From Natronomonas gomsonensis (GTDB lineage: Archaea > Halobacteriota > Halobacteria > Halobacteriales > Haloarculaceae): a DNA stretch of 64,000 nucleotides. A model generated the notes under the pieces. The model was given only the letters and a program-made list of their open reading frames with translations. It was not told the DNA's origin and searched no databases. Positions 53,389 through 64,000 of this stretch are shown here, piece by piece. The stretch is from contig NZ_CP101323.1 of NCBI RefSeq assembly GCF_024300825.1, positions 2,294,001 to 2,358,000 of the forward strand, read 5' to 3'. The stretch's first letter is position 1. The number at the start of each line of letters is the position of its first letter. Made by a program: the position numbers and the translations under genes.

Positions 53389-55869
53389 TCAGGCCGACCA
53401 GAACCGCTCTAATGCGAAGTCGAACATGTCGGTGCTGACGGCGCCGAACTCCTCGCGGTCGGCCTCGCCGAGCAACCCGCGGACGCTGTCCCAGGAATCG
53501 CGAGCGTAGCGTTCGTCACAGAACACCCGAACGCCGCGTTCCTCGGGGCCGCGAATGACGCGGCCGACGGCCTGTCTGGCCTTTCGGACCGCGGGCACCG
53601 CCAGGGCGTATTTGAAGCCGTCGCCGAAGGCGCGGTCGTAGGCGGTCCGGACCGCCCGCGTTCGCGGACTTGCGGTGTTGATGATGGGGACGCCACAGAC
53701 GATGGCTGCCGACAGGCGGTCGCCGCGGTAGTCGACGCCTTCGGTGAGCGTTCCGCGCAGACTCGTTACGAGTACCTTCGGGTCGCCCTCGAAGAACTCG
53801 CGTTTCAGTTGCTCGGTCGCCACGTCGTCGGTCGCCTCGTCGACGAGCACCTCCTTGTCGTGGTCCGAGAGGACGGAGGCGGCCCACTCGGCCTCACGGT
53901 AGGAGGGCATCCCGACGAGGACGTTCCCCGGCGAGTCGGCGACCTGCCGAATCGCCCGTGCGTGGGCGCGCCGGGTGTCGGTCTCTTCGTCGGGGTCGCC
54001 GCGGTTCGAGTAGGTGAATTTCGGCGCGGCGACGGCGTAGGACCCCCGGTTCTCCTCGGGGAACTCCAGTCCGTACGTTCGCTCGACGACGGGTCGGTCC
54101 TCCTCCTCTTCAAGATGTCGGAGGCCGGTCACCTCGGCGAAGGCCTCCAGTGGCTCCAGCGTCGCGCTCATCAGGATGCCGCCGCCGAACTCGCCGAGTT
54201 GTTCGCCGATGGCACCCGAGGGGAGACAGTTGTGTAGCGAAAAGCGGGCGGTGTAGGCCCGCCGCCACGACTCGGCGGGGTGGGTGTCATCCCACGTCCG
54301 TTCGAGTTCGATTTCCCGGAAGAAGTCGGTGTGGTCGGCCCGATACCACGTTCCGAGCGTCCGTCCGACCGGGGGTGCGGCGCGGCGTTTGTCCTCCTCT
54401 TCGACCGTATCGAGAATGTGGCCGGCGACGGCACACACCGACTCGGCGCGGGTCCATACCTTCGCGTCGAAGCCGTTGCGTTCGGCCCATCGCGTCAGTT
54501 CGTCCGTGCCGGGCTGTTCGGGGTCCCTGAGCGGTATTTCGTCGTCGCGCAATTCGGGGAGGTTCCGCCGCCAGTCCGGCCGTTCGGCGTCGAGGTGCTC
54601 GGTGACCCGTTGGTCGAGTTCCTCCTGAAGCGCGACGAGAAACCGCTTGGTGTCGCGTAACTCCCCCAGCGTCACGTCGGTCTCGTTCAGTTCGTCCCGG
54701 ACCGTGGCGGCTTGCTGTTTGGCGTCGCCGCCGTAGCGCGTTTCCGTGCCGCCACCGGCCTCCTCCATCGCCGCCAGTGGTTCGATGACGCGAGACAGTT
54801 CGCTCTCGGCGCTCCGGAGCGACCGCCCGGAGACGCCGTCGCCGACCAAATCCCGGACTCGCGGTTCGAGCATGTGGGCCTCGTCGCAGACGACGAACGT
54901 CTCGTCGTCTATCAACGTGCCGGTGAACGACTCGACGGTCGTCGGGTCGAAGGCGTGGTAGTAGTTGCCGACCAGCACCTCGACGTGGGGCAACAGCGCG
55001 CCCATCACCGAATGCGGGCAGGCTCCGTGGCCGGCCGACAACTCCACGAGGTCCTCGCTCTCGATGAGGCCCAACCCCGTGGGGTCGAAGGGGACGGCCT
55101 CGACGGGGTCGCCGTCCTCCGGGAGGTCTGCCAAATACTGTGCGTAGAAGGGACAGTACTCGACGCCGCTGTCGCCGGCCTCGGGCATCTCTTGGGGGTA
55201 GGGCGTCGGTTCGCCGGCCGCCTCCAGATACGAGGCGCCGTTTCCGGAGTCGCCCAGCCCGACCTGTTGACTCCGTGCCTGTGCGGCCAGCGAGTCGGCG
55301 GTCGTCTCGTCGGTCAGTCCACGAGTGCGCTCCCGGAGGCCCTCACACCGTTCGTAGACGTTCGTCTCGTCGATGCCGCCGGCGCCCGCGAGGTTGTACG
55401 GACACACGTCCGCTTTCCCGACGAGCGTCATGGCCGAAATCGGGTGCCAGTCGTCCGGCAGGTTTCCGTTGATGGTTCGGAGGTCCTCCTCGAACTGCCG
55501 GAGTTGCTGTTTGACGCTCGTGAGGACGAAGACGCGTTCGTACGTCGAGTCGGGATCGCGGACGAGGTGGATGCCGGCGGTCAACGCCAGCATCGTCTTG
55601 CCGGTGCCGCAGGCGCCCTCCAAAGCGAGAAACCCGCCCTCGCGGGCCGTCTCGACGGCCGTCTCGATGCCGTCGACTTGGTCGTCGTAGGGCTCGTCGT
55701 GGCCGAAGATGGGCCGCCAATCGGGGCCGTCGGCGCCTCCCGCGGCGGCGCTCGCCCCGTTTCCGTCGTCGCTCCCGCTCGACTCCTCGGCGTCGTGGGA
55801 CACACCGAGGAGTGACGCGTCTTCGCCTAAAGACGTGTCGAACGGGGCGGCCGTGGGTTTATCTCCCAT
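53389..55869 (-). CDS. XPD/Rad3-like Fe-S DNA helicase, 826 aa
   Basis: Second XPD-family helicase of the window. An acidic low-complexity N-terminus (about 1-50) precedes the Q-like PIFGHDEPYDDQVDGIE, motif I LEGACGTGKTMLALTAG near residue 85, KADVCPYN as the first Fe-S cysteine, then ERCEGL, YCPFYAQY and GACPHSVM as further cysteines (about 155-290), motif II FVVCDEAHMLEP near 317, motif III GGGILMSATLEPL near 570, motif V VTSLRGTLTEGVDYRGDRL, and motif VI KARQAVGRVIRGPEERG near 770. XPD unwinds 5'-3' at damage; with UvrB nearby both archaeal/eukaryotic and bacterial repair styles coexist. Domain content differs from the 585-residue paralogue at 37628 (larger Arch region). Confidence 0.92.
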   Translation of the reverse strand: MGDKPTAAPFDTSLGEDASLLGVSHDAEESSGSDDGNGASAAAGGADGPDWRPIFGHDEPYDDQVDGIETAVETAREGGFLALEGACGTGKTMLALTAGIHLVRDPDSTYERVFVLTSVKQQLRQFEEDLRTINGNLPDDWHPISAMTLVGKADVCPYNLAGAGGIDETNVYERCEGLRERTRGLTDETTADSLAAQARSQQVGLGDSGNGASYLEAAGEPTPYPQEMPEAGDSGVEYCPFYAQYLADLPEDGDPVEAVPFDPTGLGLIESEDLVELSAGHGACPHSVMGALLPHVEVLVGNYYHAFDPTTVESFTGTLIDDETFVVCDEAHMLEPRVRDLVGDGVSGRSLRSAESELSRVIEPLAAMEEAGGGTETRYGGDAKQQAATVRDELNETDVTLGELRDTKRFLVALQEELDQRVTEHLDAERPDWRRNLPELRDDEIPLRDPEQPGTDELTRWAERNGFDAKVWTRAESVCAVAGHILDTVEEEDKRRAAPPVGRTLGTWYRADHTDFFREIELERTWDDTHPAESWRRAYTARFSLHNCLPSGAIGEQLGEFGGGILMSATLEPLEAFAEVTGLRHLEEEEDRPVVERTYGLEFPEENRGSYAVAAPKFTYSNRGDPDEETDTRRAHARAIRQVADSPGNVLVGMPSYREAEWAASVLSDHDKEVLVDEATDDVATEQLKREFFEGDPKVLVTSLRGTLTEGVDYRGDRLSAAIVCGVPIINTASPRTRAVRTAYDRAFGDGFKYALAVPAVRKARQAVGRVIRGPEERGVRVFCDERYARDSWDSVRGLLGEADREEFGAVSTDMFDFALERFWSA

Positions 55870-55889
55870 CGGGAACCAACCTCGGACCG

Positions 55890-56330
55890 ATGGCCCGCGA
55901 ACGCTCGCTTCGACCCGCCTTCGACGTGAACTGGCGGCCGACGCTGCTCGGAGCCGCCACGCTGTTGGCCGTCCTCCTGCCGGGGTTGCTTCGGCTGGAA
56001 ATCGGTCGGGAGGTGTATCTCGGCGGCCTGCTGGCGGGTCTCGTCGCCGGCGGGCTGACCGACCGCTACGGCAACGCGATGTCGAACGGGCTGTTGGCGG
56101 GCGCCCTCGGCGGCGCGGCGGCCTGTGTCGTGCTGTTCGCCTACGGGTCGTACGCCTCGTGGCGGCTCGGCTTCGGCTTCGATTCGGTGTTCGCCGCCCA
56201 GTACGGCTTCCGCGCGATTGCGCTGTTCGTCCTCGCGGTGCCGATTCACGCCGTCGAGGGGGCGCTTGCGGCGCTTCTCGCCAACGGCCTCCGGGTCCGA
56301 CTGCTGGACCGCTTCGCCAGCGGCGGGTAG
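55890..56330 (+). CDS. DUF5518 family membrane protein
   Basis: 146 residues with three to four spans: WRPTLLGAATLLAVLLPGLLRL, YLGGLLAGLVAGGLTDRYGNAMSNGLLAGALGGAAACVVLF, and AIALFVLAVPIHAVEGALAALLANGL. The Gly/Ala-rich GGLLAGLVAGGL-TDRYGNAMSNGLLAGALGG block, with its internal similarity, is the DUF5518 hallmark in haloarchaea. The ATG at 55890 gives a basic N-terminus MARERSLRPAFD. Divergent from the helicase (20 bp between starts, so their promoters overlap the opposite genes). Function unknown. Confidence 0.78.
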   Translation: MARERSLRPAFDVNWRPTLLGAATLLAVLLPGLLRLEIGREVYLGGLLAGLVAGGLTDRYGNAMSNGLLAGALGGAAACVVLFAYGSYASWRLGFGFDSVFAAQYGFRAIALFVLAVPIHAVEGALAALLANGLRVRLLDRFASGG

Positions 56331-56386
56331 CGACGGTAGCGTCTCGGTGCCGGGCGGCTTATCCGTCCGACTCCCGAGATTCGGGT

Positions 56387-56953
56387 ATGGAGTTCGACAC
56401 CGAGGCGTGGCGCGAGGAGTTACAGTCCTACCGCGCCGAAAAGGACGAGCAGTTCGCCACTTCGCGGCAGTCGCCGCTCCCGCCCGAGGAGCGCGAGAAC
56501 TTCGACGGCCTCGCGTACTTCGACCCCGACCCCGCCTACCGCGTCGAGGCGACCGTCGAGTTGGTCGACAGCGACGAGACGGTGGCGATGGAGACGACCG
56601 CCGAGGGCGAGCAACTGTACGAACGGGCCGCTCGCCTCCACTTCGAGGTGCCAGACGCCAGCGGCGATGTCGACGAACACACCCTCGTCGCCTACCAGCG
56701 CGTCGACCACGAGGGCAACTCGCTTTTCGTTCCGTTCCGCGACAAGACGACCGGTCAGCAGACCTACCCGGCCGGGCGGTACATGGAACTGCACGCGGAG
56801 GGCGAACTCGAAGACGGTGATACGGTTCCGCTGGATTTCAACCTCGCGTACAGCCCCTTCTGTGCCTACAGCGAGGCCTACGAGTGCCCGTTGCCGCCCG
56901 AGGAGAACTGGCTGGAAATCGCCATCGCCGCCGGCGAACGCTACGGGGGCTGA
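56387..56953 (+). CDS. DUF1684 family protein
   Basis: 188-residue soluble protein of the DUF1684 family. Hallmarks: WREELQSYRAEKDEQFATSRQSPLPPEER at the N-terminus, FVPFRDKTTGQQTYPAGRYMEL in the middle, and the C-terminal LDFNLAYSPFCAYSEAYECPLPPEENWLEIAIAAGER, where N-PYC-Y/CP-PP-N is almost invariant. The conserved aromatic/Cys/Pro-Pro-Glu-Asn patch suggests a ligand pocket but no activity is established. It is followed 49 nt later by an acyl-CoA dehydrogenase gene with its own promoter box. Confidence 0.92.
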   Translation: MEFDTEAWREELQSYRAEKDEQFATSRQSPLPPEERENFDGLAYFDPDPAYRVEATVELVDSDETVAMETTAEGEQLYERAARLHFEVPDASGDVDEHTLVAYQRVDHEGNSLFVPFRDKTTGQQTYPAGRYMELHAEGELEDGDTVPLDFNLAYSPFCAYSEAYECPLPPEENWLEIAIAAGERYGG

Positions 56954-56972
56954 GAGGTTCCCCGAGCCGCGT

Positions 56973-56980
56973 CTTTTTGC
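56973..56980 (+). promoter_or_regulatory. Core promoter box of the 57003 gene
   Basis: CTTTTTGC begins 30 nt before the ATG at 57003. Confidence 0.45.
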
Positions 56981-57002
56981 CCGTCGCCTACCACGTCATT
57001 CT

Positions 57003-58205
57003 ATGCCACACGACTGGCGGGATTCCGTCGACCTCACCGAGACACAGCGGCTGGTTCGGCGGAACATCCGGGAGATATGCGAGGACTTCGACGACGCCTA
57101 CTGGCGCGAGAAGGACCGGACGGGCGAGTACCCCCACGAGTTCGTCGACACGCTGGCCGAGGAGGGCTGGCTCGGAATCCTGATTCCCGAAGCCGACGGC
57201 GGCGCGGGAATGTCGACGGCCGAGGCGGTCGTCATGATGGAGGAAATCGCGGCCAGCGGCGGCGGGTTCGCCGCCGCTCAGTCGATTCACGGCGGCGTGT
57301 ACAACTCGGTGCCGCTTGTGAAATACGCCGACGAGTCGCTGAAAGCCGACCTGCTGCCGAAGGTCGCTTCGGGAGACGTTCGGATTCAGGCGTTTGGCCT
57401 GACGGAACCCAACGCCGGGTCGGACTCGACGGCGATGGAGACCCGGGCGCGGAAGGAGGGTGAGGCGTACGTCGTCGACGGGGCGAAAATCTGGATTTCC
57501 CGCGTGGCGGCCAGCGATTACCTCCTCCTGATGGCGCGGACGACGCCCCGAGAGGCGGTCGACAAACGAACCGAGGGCATCTCGATGTTCCTACTCGACC
57601 TCGAAGACGCCTACGGCGACGGCCTCGAAATCGAGTCGATTCCCAAGACCGCGAGTCGGGCGGTCGGCTCCTACCAGCTGTGGTTCGACGGGGTCCGAGT
57701 ACCCGCAGAGAACCTCGTCGGCGAGGAAGGCGAGGGGTTCTACCAGATGCTCGACGGCCTCAACGAGGAGCGCCTCGTCATCGCCGCGGAGTGTCTCGGA
57801 TTGGGCGAGGTCGCACTCGAACGAGGTATCGAGTACGCCGGCGAGCGGGAGGTGTTCGGCGGGCCAATCGGCGCCAATCAGGCTATCCAGCATCCGCTTG
57901 CGGCCGCCTACGCAGACCTGTTGGCGGCGAAGAAGGTCATCTACGACGCCGCCGACCGCCTCGACGGCCTCCCACGGAAGGCCGCCGGCGCCGAGGCCAA
58001 CGTCGCGAAGTACCTCGCCGCCGAGGCGGCCTTCGACGCCGCCGACGCCGCGGTCCAGACCCACGGTGGCTTCGGCGTCGCCTGCGAGTACGATGTCGAG
58101 CGGTACTTCCGGGAGGCACGGCTGACGCGGCTCGTTCCCATCACCCAGCAACTCGCGTTGAACTACCTCGGCGAGCACGTGCTGGGACTGCCCCGGAGTT
58201 ACTGA
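57003..58205 (+). CDS. Acyl-CoA dehydrogenase
   Basis: 400-residue FAD enzyme. AFGLTEPNAGSDSTAMETRA is the FAD/substrate loop near residue 125. IWISRVAASDYLLLMART follows. The catalytic base is probably the Glu in GLNEERLVIAAECLGLGEVALE near residue 260, the isovaleryl/long-chain position, because the C-terminal YEGT glutamate of medium-chain enzymes is absent (C-terminus RLVPITQQLALNYLGEHVLGL). The C-terminal half also has VQTHGGFGVACEYDVERYFREARL. Substrate is likely a branched or longer acyl-CoA. Unlike the glutaryl-CoA-type gene at 16409, so the two enzymes should not be redundant. Confidence 0.9.
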   Translation: MPHDWRDSVDLTETQRLVRRNIREICEDFDDAYWREKDRTGEYPHEFVDTLAEEGWLGILIPEADGGAGMSTAEAVVMMEEIAASGGGFAAAQSIHGGVYNSVPLVKYADESLKADLLPKVASGDVRIQAFGLTEPNAGSDSTAMETRARKEGEAYVVDGAKIWISRVAASDYLLLMARTTPREAVDKRTEGISMFLLDLEDAYGDGLEIESIPKTASRAVGSYQLWFDGVRVPAENLVGEEGEGFYQMLDGLNEERLVIAAECLGLGEVALERGIEYAGEREVFGGPIGANQAIQHPLAAAYADLLAAKKVIYDAADRLDGLPRKAAGAEANVAKYLAAEAAFDAADAAVQTHGGFGVACEYDVERYFREARLTRLVPITQQLALNYLGEHVLGLPRSY

Positions 58206-58209
58206 CCCG

Positions 58210-58890
58210 TCACGGAGCGACGCCGACGGTCAGCAGCGTCCCGTATTCGCGGTAGCGTTCGACCATCGCCTCCCGAGTTTCCCAGTCGTCGGTCGGGAAC
58301 TCGCTTGCGGGCGGAATCTCGGTTTCTCTGTCGGGGATGGTGTCCTGTTCGGCGACGTGGAAGCCGGCTTCCCGGAACGCCTCCCGGTACTGGTCGTAGT
58401 CCCACAGCGTCATCTCGATGGCGATATTGTCCTGCCAGGCGTGGGTGTGTTCGCTCTCCTCGAAGTAGTTCACCGCACAGTAGAACGTCCCGCCGGGCCG
58501 GAGAACGCGGCGCAGTTCTTCGAGTGCGCCGACGGGGTCAGGTGCGTAGTAGAACGCCTCCATCGAGAAGGCGTGGTCGATACTCTCGTCGGCGAAGGGC
58601 AGCGACTGGAAGTCCCCGACGACGTAGCCGACGTTGTCGTCGTCGGTGTAACTGCGCGCGTTTCGGACCATCTCGGGGGCGCCGTCGAGTCCGTAGGCCC
58701 GGCCGGCGTCTTTGGCCTCACACATTGCGCGGGCGGCGTAGCCGCTGCCACACCCCAAATCGAGGACGGTGTCGCCCGTCTCGATTGGCATCCGTCCGAG
58801 TACGTGCTTGGCGGTGTGCCAGTGGCGTTTCTCCATCCCCTTGTCGCGGCCGTCGGCGGCCCAGTCGTCGAACTCCGCGCGAACGCTCAT
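58210..58890 (-). CDS. Class I SAM-dependent methyltransferase
   Basis: 226-residue methyltransferase: motif [19 protein letters not shown] near residue 42, acidic loop [44 protein letters not shown] (Asp and the SMEAFYY post-motif), and [20 protein letters not shown]. The C-terminal part [19 protein letters not shown] and [16 protein letters not shown] may bind substrate. It resembles ubiquinone/menaquinone-type UbiE or sarcosine/glycine methyltransferases; substrate unknown. Convergent with the acyl-CoA dehydrogenase (4-nt gap) and divergent from uvrB. Confidence 0.85.
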   Translation of the reverse strand: MSVRAEFDDWAADGRDKGMEKRHWHTAKHVLGRMPIETGDTVLDLGCGSGYAARAMCEAKDAGRAYGLDGAPEMVRNARSYTDDDNVGYVVGDFQSLPFADESIDHAFSMEAFYYAPDPVGALEELRRVLRPGGTFYCAVNYFEESEHTHAWQDNIAIEMTLWDYDQYREAFREAGFHVAEQDTIPDRETEIPPASEFPTDDWETREAMVERYREYGTLLTVGVAP

Positions 58891-58988
58891 GGGCGGCGTT
58901 GGTCGTCGGAGGGGTTAACGCCCACGAAGCGACTCGGCCCGTCGCCGCGAGCGTTCGTCTCAAGTGTCCCGACGCCCACCACTCGGTA

Positions 58989-61040
<2,052 letters not shown>

Positions 61041-61052
61041 ACACGACGCCGT

Positions 61053-61060
61053 CTTTTTCC
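61053..61060 (+). promoter_or_regulatory. Core promoter box of the 61084 gene
   Basis: CTTTTTCC begins 31 nt before the ATG at 61084. Confidence 0.4.
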
Positions 61061-61083
61061 CCTCGCCGCCCGACGGAACCGGT

Positions 61084-61806
61084 ATGGCCGTCCGTGCGCT
61101 GCTCCGTTCGCCCGCCGCCGTCGTCTGGACGCTGCTCGGTGCACTCGCCGTCGGTGTCGGCTTCGCTGCGGGCTGGCAGGTCCTCGCGGCCGTCCGTCGG
61201 ACGGTCACCGAGGCGGGTCCGGGCTTTCTCGTCGGCTTCGGCGAACTGTTGACCGTCGCCGTCGCCGTCGTCGTCGTCGCGGTCCTCGGCCTCGTCTGGT
61301 ACCCCTTCGGCGCCGCCGTCGCCTACGCGGTCGGCCGGACGGAGTACGGCGGCGGTACGTCGGCTTCGGCGGCCGGTGCTGCCGTCTACGACCGCCGGTG
61401 GTCGCTGTACCGGTGGCTGAAGACCCGGCTTGCGGTCGGCGACCTCGCGGACCGACTGCTCGACGAGGACGACGTGGCGCAAAACGAGGTGGGGTTGGGG
61501 TGTGCGCCGTTCGTCGTTCCGGCGTTGGTCCTCGATTCGGCGACGCTGCCCGAGGCCGTCGGCCGGGCCAACCGGGTGACGCCCACGGGCGGCCGCGAGC
61601 GCGTTGCCGTTGCATCGCTCGGTCTCACGGCGGTTCTCGCCGTCGGGACCTTCGGCGGCGGAGCTGCCATCGACGGGACCACGTGGCCGCTCGTCGCGGC
61701 CCTCGCCGTCGGGGTTTTCGGCTGTGTCGTCACCGCCGCAATCGATTCGGCGTGGCGGGCGGCGACGTACGTCGACGACGACGGCGACCGGGAGTTCTAC
61801 CGCTAG
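61084..61806 (+). CDS. Haloarchaeal membrane protein, 240 aa
   Basis: 240 residues with about five hydrophobic segments: AVVWTLLGALAVGVGFAAGWQVLAAV, GELLTVAVAVVVVAVLGLVWYPFGAAVAYAVG, NEVGLGCAPFVVPALVLD, VASLGLTAVLAVGTFGGGAAI, and WPLVAALAVGVFGCVVTAAI. Between spans 2 and 3 lies a polar loop YDRRWSLYRWLKTRLAVGDLADRLLDEDD. No known transporter signature. The stop TAG interlocks with the stop of the convergent cbiA gene in a shared CTAG. No operon partner. Function unknown. Confidence 0.75.
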   Translation: MAVRALLRSPAAVVWTLLGALAVGVGFAAGWQVLAAVRRTVTEAGPGFLVGFGELLTVAVAVVVVAVLGLVWYPFGAAVAYAVGRTEYGGGTSASAAGAAVYDRRWSLYRWLKTRLAVGDLADRLLDEDDVAQNEVGLGCAPFVVPALVLDSATLPEAVGRANRVTPTGGRERVAVASLGLTAVLAVGTFGGGAAIDGTTWPLVAALAVGVFGCVVTAAIDSAWRAATYVDDDGDREFYR

Positions 61807-63098
61807 AGGGAGTCGACGAAGGCGTCGAAGGCACCCGAATCGGCGTGGACGTGGGCGTAGGTACCGAGCGCCCGATACTCGGTGAGGCCGTCCTTGGCGC
61901 CGGCGATGCCGTCCCCCCGTTTCACCTCGAAGGCGAAGTCGGCGTCGTCGGCCACCTCGGCCGTCGAGTAGTGGAATTCGTGGCCGCGCAACTGCTCGCC
62001 GCCGCTGGCGGTGAGGGTGTCCCCGCGAGCGACCAACTCGACGTGGTCCAGTGCCTGATACCGCTCGCACATCGTCACGTCGGCGGGGAGGACGCCGGCC
62101 ATCGCGTGGGTGTCGCCGTCGGTGTCGGTCAGCGTCTCCGAAAGCGCCATCAGGCCGCCGCATTCGCCGAGGACGGGCAGCCCCTCGGCGGCCCGCGCTC
62201 CGAGTTCAGCCAGCGTCCCGCCTGCGGCCAGTTCCGCGCCGTGGAGTTCGGGGTAGCCGCCGGGGAGATAGACCCCGTCGCAGTCGGGCAGCGAGTCGCC
62301 GGCGACCGGCGAGAAGGTGACCACCTCGGCGCGTTCCCGGAGCCGTTCGAGACTCGCCGGATAGCGAAAGCAGAACGCGGCGTCGTCGGCGACTGCGACC
62401 GTCTTTCCGGTGTCGGTTCCGTGTGGTCGGGGCTCCGGCCGTGGTGGTTCCGTCGCCACCTCCAGCAGTTCCTCGACAGCGATTTCCTCGCTGGCCGCAT
62501 CGAGCGTCTCCGCGTCGATGGGCGCCTCCCGACCCATGTGGAGGCCGAGGTGGCGGTCGGGAATCTCCAACCCACCGAGTGGCGGCACCCGGCCGAAGTA
62601 CGATAACGAATCGGGGAGCGCATCCCGGATGCCGGCCTCGTGGCGGCCGCCGTGGGCGCGGTTGGCGAGGACGCCGACCACGTCGATGTCGCGGTCGGCT
62701 TCGGCGGCGTACTCGCGAAAGCCGAGCCCCTGGGCGGCGACGCTCTCCATGCCGGCCTTCGCGTCGACGACGAGCACCACTGGAAGTTCGAGTGTCTCCG
62801 CGACAGCGGCCGTCGAGTTCGTCCCGTCGTACAGTCCCATCATCCCCTCGACGACACAGATGTCGCCCGAACCGCGGTGGTAGTTGCGCCGACAGCCCTC
62901 CTCGCCGGCCAGCCACGGGTCCAGCGTCCGGGACGGTTTCTCGCAGACGGCGGCGTGGTGGCTTGGGTCGATGAAGTCCGGCCCCGCCTTCGCCGGTTGG
63001 GGGTCTCGCACCGTCCGCTGGAGTGCCCGCAGGACGGCGAGCGTGGCGACGGTCTTGCCGACGCCCGAGGAGGTGCCCGCGAGGACGATGCCGTTCAC
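61803..63098 (-). CDS. cbiA: Cobyrinate a,c-diamide synthase CbiA
   Basis: 431-residue two-domain enzyme of the cobalamin pathway that amidates the a and c carboxylates using glutamine and ATP. The N-terminal dethiobiotin-synthetase-like ATPase starts [20 protein letters not shown] (P-loop) and has [23 protein letters not shown] and [20 protein letters not shown]. The C-terminal GATase1-like domain has [31 protein letters not shown] with the nucleophile Cys near residue 325, and [12 protein letters not shown] with the catalytic His. GTG/ATG start at 63098 overlaps the cobT stop by 4 nt: an operon cobT-cbiA. Confidence 0.94.
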   Translation of the reverse strand: MNGIVLAGTSSGVGKTVATLAVLRALQRTVRDPQPAKAGPDFIDPSHHAAVCEKPSRTLDPWLAGEEGCRRNYHRGSGDICVVEGMMGLYDGTNSTAAVAETLELPVVLVVDAKAGMESVAAQGLGFREYAAEADRDIDVVGVLANRAHGGRHEAGIRDALPDSLSYFGRVPPLGGLEIPDRHLGLHMGREAPIDAETLDAASEEIAVEELLEVATEPPRPEPRPHGTDTGKTVAVADDAAFCFRYPASLERLRERAEVVTFSPVAGDSLPDCDGVYLPGGYPELHGAELAAGGTLAELGARAAEGLPVLGECGGLMALSETLTDTDGDTHAMAGVLPADVTMCERYQALDHVELVARGDTLTASGGEQLRGHEFHYSTAEVADDADFAFEVKRGDGIAGAKDGLTEYRALGTYAHVHADSGAFDAFVDSL

Positions 63099-64000
63099 GC
63101 CTTGGGCACCTCTCGGTCGGTATCGGCCAGGAGGCGGTCGTACACCTCGCGGACCCCATCGCGTACGTCGGCCATCGGTAGGCCGGCGCGGTCGGCCAGC
63201 GCGAGGGCGCCGCCCATCCCGACGCCCTCCTTGGCTTCGCCGCGGTTGTAGGCGGCCATCGCGGGGTGGTCGTCGGTGAATCCAGGGTCGGTCGTCGTCA
63301 CCGCGAGGTCGAGTTCGCGGCCGGCACGGCCGAGGTCGACAGCGGGGTCGTCGTCGACGAAGGAGGTGGTCGCGAGCGTCAGGGGTCCGTCGTAGCCGTC
63401 GTGTCGAAGACAGGCCGCAGCGGCGACCAGTTGGGTGCCGCCCGCCAGCGTGACGGCGGTGTCGGTCTCCAAAGCGCCGGCGGCGATGCCACAGAGGACG
63501 GCGAGGGCGGGGTCGCCCGCCCGGCGGAGTGCGACCGTCGGTTCGTCGGCGGCGTCGCCGGCCGCCAGCGACGAGGCCGAGAGCGCTTCGTCGACCACGC
63601 GCCGTTTCAACTCCAGTGGGTTCTCCGACAGCGACGAGGAGACCGTGCGGTCGCCCAGCACGTCGGCCTCGCCGAGTGCGGTGAGGACGCCGAGTGCGGT
63701 CGTCGTGCCGCCGGGGACGGTTTCGGCGAGGAACAGTTCGTCATCGGGCAACGCCCGGCCGAACTGTCTGGCGGCGGCGAAGGCGCCGGGCGCGGAGGGG
63801 ACGGGGTCGCGCTCGCGGATGTCCTCTCCCGTGCGGGCGCCGACGGTGACGGTCGGCGCGCCGGTCGGTTCGGCGAGGCCCGAATCGACGACGGTAAAAT
63901 CGACCCCGAGCCGTTCGAGAACGGCTCGGGTCACGACGGCGGGGGTCGGACAGCCGCTCGGGGAGACCGGAACGACGGGCGAACGGACGGGGCGGCCGTA
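63095..64000 (-). CDS. cobT: Nicotinate-nucleotide-dependent phosphoribosyltransferase CobT-like (partial)
   Basis: At least 301 residues of a CobT-family protein of the archaeal TIGR00303 type, which activates the lower ligand base for cobamide assembly. The frame is open to the right edge, so the N-terminus lies outside. The visible upstream residues [20 protein letters not shown] match the family. Later blocks: [24 protein letters not shown] (nucleotide loop), [69 protein letters not shown] and the C-terminal [16 protein letters not shown]. An internal GTG at 63934 could be mistaken for the start. Overlap with cbiA by 4 nt shows translational coupling. Confidence 0.9.
   Translation of the reverse strand, partial: YGRPVRSPVVPVSPSGCPTPAVVTRAVLERLGVDFTVVDSGLAEPTGAPTVTVGARTGEDIRERDPVPSAPGAFAAARQFGRALPDDELFLAETVPGGTTTALGVLTALGEADVLGDRTVSSSLSENPLELKRRVVDEALSASSLAAGDAADEPTVALRRAGDPALAVLCGIAAGALETDTAVTLAGGTQLVAAAACLRHDGYDGPLTLATTSFVDDDPAVDLGRAGRELDLAVTTTDPGFTDDHPAMAAYNRGEAKEGVGMGGALALADRAGLPMADVRDGVREVYDRLLADTDREVPKA

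Noticed and set aside
61910-61932. G-run after GAAAC-like sequence in cbiA (antisense)
   Set aside because: Only about 14 of 19 positions fit the ORB and it is explained by the codons FEVKRG.

Overview
The window is chromosomal DNA from a halophilic archaeon of the class Halobacteria. The sequence is strongly GC-rich and the proteins are rich in Asp and Glu. It carries archaeal-only genes: DNA polymerase D, Orc1/Cdc6, the OapABC origin-associated proteins, an Nmd3 homologue, a Trm5/Taw2-type wyosine enzyme, twin-arginine lipoproteins, and many tiny CxxC zinc-finger proteins. Start codons are often preceded at about 30 nt by a CTTTTT- or TTTAAA-like box, as expected for largely leaderless transcripts. 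The genus cannot be fixed from the sequence alone. I see no tRNA, rRNA, CRISPR array, insertion sequence or prophage.

Layout. 1-15 kb is a replication island: a signal peptidase (cut by the left edge), PolD small subunit, a small conserved protein, a PPC/DUF296 protein, PolD large subunit, a MutS-like ATPase, an Orc1/Cdc6 paralogue, oapC-oapB-oapA on the minus strand, a 1-kb gene-free origin, and orc1. The origin holds inverted origin recognition boxes (ORBs) around an AT-rich unwinding element. That element is packed with the normally very rare tetranucleotide CTAG. A further ORB-like sequence lies downstream of orc1, and a near-perfect inverted pair lies inside the PolD small-subunit gene. 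15-24.9 kb holds mixed metabolic genes: RidA, glutaryl-CoA-type acyl-CoA dehydrogenase, a glutamine amidotransferase, an alpha/beta hydrolase without its nucleophile serine, a class V aminotransferase, GlmM-type mutase, RpiA, a DUF1931 histone-fold protein, LarB, GIY-YIG, and several mini zinc fingers. 24.9-28.7 kb is a pstS-pstC-pstA phosphate uptake operon without pstB or phoU. 29-45.7 kb carries bacterial-type LeuRS, alanine dehydrogenase/ornithine cyclodeaminase, conserved haloarchaeal proteins, an XPD-like helicase, an amidohydrolase, a taw2-nmd3 pair, a Tat lipoprotein, GtrA and a sulfatase-fold protein. 45.8-53.4 kb carries gamma-glutamyltransferase, HtpX, an AI-2E permease and a thiBPQ-type ABC operon. 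53.4-61.8 kb carries a second XPD-like helicase, small membrane proteins, a second acyl-CoA dehydrogenase, a methyltransferase and bacterial-type UvrB. 61.8-64 kb starts a cobalamin module, cbiA and cobT (cut by the right edge).

The most interesting signals are in the replication island: the CTAG cluster confined to the origin, the ORB-like inverted pair in the disordered linker of PolD small subunit, an ORB placed directly on the orc1 start, and a codon-usage island around the classical PolD large-subunit intein site although no intein is present. Convergent gene pairs elsewhere in the window repeatedly share interlocked stop codons.
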